From Anaerotignum sp. (GTDB taxonomy: Bacteria > Bacillota > Clostridia > Lachnospirales > Anaerotignaceae), in contig JAHHTV010000051.1 of NCBI GenBank assembly GCA_020024395.1, forward strand, positions 1-9,370: a stretch of 9,370 bases of DNA, read 5' to 3'. Position numbers and translations under genes: made by a program. Below the pieces are notes generated by a model. That model was not told the origin of the DNA and searched no databases. It was given only the letters and a program-made list of their open reading frames with translations. Numbering within the stretch: the first letter of the stretch is position 1; the number at the start of each line of letters is the position of its first letter. This document shows, one piece after another, positions 6,869 to 9,370 of this stretch.

Positions 6869-6883
6869 CCACTCATTTCGCAG
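6851..6883. terminator. Hairpin across the two convergent stop codons
   Basis: CTGCGAATGAG (6851-6861) pairs with CTCATTTCGCAG (6872-6883), giving 11 base pairs with one bulged T and a 10-nt loop. The plus-strand stop (6866-6868) lies in the loop and the minus-strand stop of ylbJ (6873-6875) lies in the 3' arm. Neither side is followed by a T-run, so it is not a canonical intrinsic terminator. It may stabilise both 3' ends or slow polymerase. The structure is clear; the function is inferred. Confidence 0.5.
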
Positions 6884-7949
6884 AAAATGTAACACACATC
6901 AAACAGATGGAAAATAGCACAAAAAGTGGAGAAAAGGCAGTTGCTGTATGCAGGGCAAATACAGGAACTGCTTTTTGTATGTCTGAAAAAAGGAAAGGAC
7001 AAACCAACAAAAACAACAATATTGCAAAAATGATATGTAATATTTTTGCAAATGTGTATTTTACAATGGATATGGGCAGTTTGCCACATACACTCCATGT
7101 TTGCCCCAATATAGAAAAACCACCAAAACAAAGCAATGCAATACAAAAACAACCCTTTAACCAAAAAGGTTCAACGGCAGTGCTTAATTGATATGTACCA
7201 TTTGTCATTTCTAAAATACCACTGCATATGCCTGTGAGAAATGTATTGGAAAGTTGGCAAAAAGAAAATAGTTTTGCCAAAAAAGAAAATACACCAAATA
7301 ATTCCAATGCTTTTGTAAATACAGAAAAAAATACCAAATATCCGCCAATTTGTGCAACTGTCAAAAGTGCGTCACAAACACAGTCGGATAGTATCAAAGA
7401 AAAAGGTTGTTTGTCTATGTGTGGGTGATATTGTGCAGGAAGTGGTGTGCTTTTGAAAAAACGACAACAAATACCTGTCAATATGGCACCACCCAATATG
7501 GAAAATAAAAAAACATATCCAACGGTCGGACTACCAAAAAAACCAGTTCCCACTGTTCCAATGACAAAAAGCGGCCCAGCATTGTTACAAAAACAAAGTA
7601 TTTTTTGTGCTTCTGAAATGGAAATTTGATTGTTTTCATACAACATGGCAGTGGTTTTTGCACCCATAGGATAACCAGAAAGGAAACCAGCTACCAAAGG
7701 AAATGCACAAACACCAGATAACCGAAATAAGGGTTTCATAATTGGTTGCAAAAAATGCCCGAGAAATTGTGCAACACCCAATCGAAATAAAATACCACAA
7801 GCTGCCATAAAAGGAAATAAAGAAGGCAATACTGTAGAAAACCATAAAGAAAAACTTTCAGAAGATGCCAAAAGCATTTCATCTGGAAAACATAGTAATG
7901 CCAAAAGTAATATACAAACACACACTATCAAAAGCATATTTCGTTTCAT
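6873..7949 (-). CDS. ylbJ: Sporulation integral membrane protein YlbJ
   Basis: YlbJ is a polytopic membrane protein of the Gate/nucleoside-recognition fold, needed for proper spore formation in B. subtilis, where it belongs to the mother-cell sigma-E regulon. The 358-aa product has hydrophobic segments near residues 5-22, 34-56, 80-92, 125-160, 195-225, 235-245, 265-282, 300-322 and 335-353. The family motifs are SGYPMGAKTTAML (91-103), FCNNAGPLFVIGTVG (120-134), SGILEMTNG (243-251) and GGFSILGQ (276-283). It is somewhat shorter than the B. subtilis protein of roughly 400 aa, mostly in loops. The ATG at 7949 has AAGGAAGG about 7 nt upstream. It lies 70 nt downstream of tmcAL on the same strand, and a sigma-E-like promoter fills that gap. 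It converges on the coiled-coil gene with only 4 nt between the stop codons. Presence of this gene argues for a spore-forming lineage; the exact transport or structural function is unknown. Confidence 0.92.
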   Translation of the reverse strand: MKRNMLLIVCVCILLLALLCFPDEMLLASSESFSLWFSTVLPSLFPFMAACGILFRLGVAQFLGHFLQPIMKPLFRLSGVCAFPLVAGFLSGYPMGAKTTAMLYENNQISISEAQKILCFCNNAGPLFVIGTVGTGFFGSPTVGYVFLFSILGGAILTGICCRFFKSTPLPAQYHPHIDKQPFSLILSDCVCDALLTVAQIGGYLVFFSVFTKALELFGVFSFLAKLFSFCQLSNTFLTGICSGILEMTNGTYQLSTAVEPFWLKGCFCIALLCFGGFSILGQTWSVCGKLPISIVKYTFAKILHIIFAILLFLLVCPFLFSDIQKAVPVFALHTATAFSPLFVLFSICLMCVTFSAK

Positions 7950-7979
7950 GCAAAAACCTTCCTTTGTTATTTTGATTTG

Positions 7980-8007
7980 GTTATAATAGTGTATGTCTGT
8001 ATATCAA
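7980..8007 (-). promoter_or_regulatory. Overlapping sigma-A-like promoter ahead of ylbJ
   Basis: On the minus strand TTGATA (8002-8007) and TATAAC (7980-7985) are 16 nt apart, each one base from consensus. It overlaps the sigma-E-like site and could be an alternative reading of the same AT-rich stretch, or provide vegetative expression. Confidence 0.35.
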
Positions 8008-8016
8008 AAATCATGT
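7988..8016 (-). promoter_or_regulatory. Sigma-E-like promoter of ylbJ
   Basis: On the minus strand CATACACT (7988-7995) fits the Bacillus sigma-E -10 consensus CATACAMT exactly. The -35 candidate, ACATGAT at 8010-8016 with a 14-nt spacer (or CATGATT at 8009-8015 with 13), is a weaker match to KMATATT. Transcription would begin near 7980, about 31 nt before the ylbJ ATG. The agreement with the known sigma-E control of ylbJ in B. subtilis raises confidence. Confidence 0.55.
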
Positions 8017-8019
8017 GAA

Positions 8020-9246
8020 TTATAAAATTGCCATAGGCATTGTAAAATCTTTGTTTGGTACACGATACAATGGGTTGGGTGCTGCCAATGCTTGTAAATC
8101 GGTTGCCAGTTTTTCCAGTGCCAAAAGATGCAAACCGTCCTCGTCAAGCACTTCGGGTGCTTTTTTCAAATTGGTTAATATGGGGCATTTTGCTTGTTCT
8201 GTCAAATCACCTAATATTTCTGCATGTTCTTTTTGAAACCCAAGTACACGAATATAAGGTAAATGTGTGCGACGCAAAAAATATGTCACTTCTTTTGTGC
8301 GAATGTCTAATAGAATATGTATTAAAATACGTTGTATTTTTGTACGAGTGTAACGTTTGCTTTTGATAAAATCAATCAAATCTTCTGCAAAGTAACCATT
8401 TTCTACAGCACGCAAAATACGATTTTCCAAACCTTCTGTGACTTCAAAAATTTCTTGCAAATCCTCTGCGGATGTGGTACGCAATTTGTAATGCAAAGCA
8501 GCAGTCAAATGTTCCATAGATGCGGGGGCTGTGCCAAGTGAAATTTCTTTTGTCAATAAATCTCTTGTGTTTTCAAGTAGATGTAAAAATGCTTCTGATG
8601 TGTTTTCAGAGAAAATGGCTTTTCGTATGGCAGAAGCAGAAGCATATTCTCCTTTTAAGGAGGGGTCATCATGCTGTACGCCTTTGCGTTGTATGGTGAA
8701 AGGTTGTATGGTGCTATTGTAATGGTCTAATGCCTTTAGATATTCTAGCCCCAATATATGATTGGGACGAGAGAGAATTTCACTGCTGATATGGGAAACG
8801 GTTTCTAGTGCTTTGGCTCTTGCGGCAGGATATGATATGCCGTCATCCAGATGTTGTTTCAAAAGTCTTTGAAATTCTTCGGTTTCATTTATCATTACTT
8901 TTGCGGCTTCCTGCATAGAAGCCAAATCACCACTTTCAGAACCAAAACAAAGTGCATCTATCATATTGGCATCTTGTAATACCTTGATACTGCCTCTTGC
9001 AAATGTTTCTGCTTGTGCTGTGGCAAATAGTACAGGCAATTCTAATACCATATCTGCACCATTTTGCAATGCACATTTTGCCCTTGTCCATTTGTCAAAT
9101 ATGGCAGGCTCTCCACGTTGTACAAAACTACCACTCATAACCACAACAGCCCTTTGACAGTTGGTATGTAATTTTGATTTTTCTATCATATATTGATGTC
9201 CTTTATGAAAAGGATTGTATTCTGCAATGATGCCAACAGTTTTCAA
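8020..9246 (-). CDS. tmcAL: tRNA(Met) cytidine acetate ligase TmcAL (YlbM family)
   Basis: TmcAL makes N4-acetylcytidine at the wobble position of elongator tRNA-Met, using acetate and ATP through an acetyl-adenylate. The 408-aa product is of normal length. The nucleotidyltransferase signature is GIIAEYNPFHKGH (residues 5-17) with HxGH at 14-17. Further family motifs are SGSFVQRGEPA (38-48), FDKWTRAKCALQNGADMVLELP (start at 50), CFGSE (100-104), RPNHILGLEYLKAL (160-173) and YASASAIR (201-208). The start is TTG (9244-9246): an in-frame TGA lies two codons upstream of it, and the TTG gives the standard N-terminus MKTVGIIAEYN; the upstream AAAGGA lies about 11 nt away, a long but usable spacing. 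The gene is followed by ylbJ, matching the conserved ylb cluster, and reads from its own promoter. An older name for the family is a predicted nucleotidyltransferase. Confidence 0.94.
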   Translation of the reverse strand: MKTVGIIAEYNPFHKGHQYMIEKSKLHTNCQRAVVVMSGSFVQRGEPAIFDKWTRAKCALQNGADMVLELPVLFATAQAETFARGSIKVLQDANMIDALCFGSESGDLASMQEAAKVMINETEEFQRLLKQHLDDGISYPAARAKALETVSHISSEILSRPNHILGLEYLKALDHYNSTIQPFTIQRKGVQHDDPSLKGEYASASAIRKAIFSENTSEAFLHLLENTRDLLTKEISLGTAPASMEHLTAALHYKLRTTSAEDLQEIFEVTEGLENRILRAVENGYFAEDLIDFIKSKRYTRTKIQRILIHILLDIRTKEVTYFLRRTHLPYIRVLGFQKEHAEILGDLTEQAKCPILTNLKKAPEVLDEDGLHLLALEKLATDLQALAAPNPLYRVPNKDFTMPMAIL

Positions 9247-9284
9247 AAACGGTCACGTCCTTTACTGAAATAGTTTCTAAAAGC

Positions 9285-9293
9285 AGTATAACA
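9285..9293 (-). promoter_or_regulatory. Extended -10 promoter of tmcAL
   Basis: On the minus strand TGTTATACT (9285-9293) is an extended -10 element. The hexamer 17 nt upstream (GATATA, 9308-9313) is a poor -35. Transcription would start near 9278, about 32 nt before the TTG start codon. Confidence 0.5.
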
Positions 9294-9315
9294 TATTTTT
9301 CAACATTTATATCAT

Positions 9316-9329
9316 TTTTCTATAGAAAA
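9316..9329. repeat. 14-bp perfect palindrome upstream of tmcAL
   Basis: TTTTCTATAGAAAA is a perfect palindrome centred between 9322 and 9323, just upstream of the -35 region of the tmcAL promoter. It could be an operator for a dimeric regulator, or chance in an AT-rich gap. The rest of 9330-9370 holds a TTGACA at 9331-9336 without a matching -10 and nothing else I can support. Confidence 0.3.
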
Positions 9330-9370
9330 TTTGACAATTTCAGTCTATACTAAAAGATTTTTCATTTCTC

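Noticed and set aside
6466..7164. Minus-strand open frame (232 aa) across the coiled-coil gene and the end of ylbJ
   Set aside because: It overlaps the real ylbJ frame on the same strand and is antisense to the coiled-coil gene; its low-complexity Ser/Cys/Phe sequence has no family features.
9331..9350. Plus-strand promoter from TTGACA (9331-9336) and TATACT (9346-9351)
   Set aside because: The two boxes are only 9 nt apart, too close for sigma-A recognition, and no suitable -10 lies at 16-18 nt.

Overview
The window is a compact, low-GC housekeeping segment of a Firmicutes (Clostridia-like) chromosome. The lineage call rests on AT-rich codon usage, strong GGAGG-type ribosome binding sites, and a gene order that closely follows the Bacillus subtilis yloU-yloV-recG and rsmD(ylbH)-coaD(ylbI)-ylbJ-ylbM clusters. 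YlbJ, a sporulation membrane protein, suggests a spore-forming lineage. I see no mobile element, CRISPR array, rRNA, toxin-antitoxin pair or defence island.

Layout. Bases 1-55 are the 3' part of a tRNA-Gln with anticodon CUG. Bases 180-803 (minus strand) encode a GntR/FadR-type (FCD) regulator, divergent from the next unit. Bases 1012-3061 hold the pair yloU (Asp23/Gls24 family) and yloV/fakA (fatty acid kinase family), read from an extended -10 promoter. A 123-base gap then carries a strong sigma-A-like promoter and a long hairpin ahead of recG (3185-5227). Bases 5310-6868 form a three-gene unit with its own promoter: rsmD (16S rRNA methyltransferase), coaD (phosphopantetheine adenylyltransferase, joined to rsmD by an ATGA overlap) and a soluble coiled-coil protein of unknown function. 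Convergent to it on the minus strand are tmcAL (tRNA-Met cytidine acetate ligase, 9246-8020) and ylbJ (7949-6873).

How the genes fit together. Most are core functions: fatty acid activation and envelope homeostasis (yloU/yloV), branch migration at stalled forks (recG), rRNA and tRNA modification (rsmD, tmcAL) and CoA synthesis (coaD). Compared with B. subtilis, sdaAB-sdaAA between yloV and recG are absent, and rsmD-coaD follows recG directly.

I did not find a convincing undescribed system. The observations most worth checking are regulatory: (i) a recG leader in which one pyrimidine-rich segment can pair either with an upstream purine arm or with the recG Shine-Dalgarno region; (ii) a sigma-E-like promoter with a perfect -10 match in front of ylbJ, overlapped by a sigma-A-like one; (iii) an 11-bp hairpin spanning both stop codons of two convergent genes; and (iv) a GntR regulator whose FCD metal site looks partly lost. 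All are readings by eye with no computed statistics.
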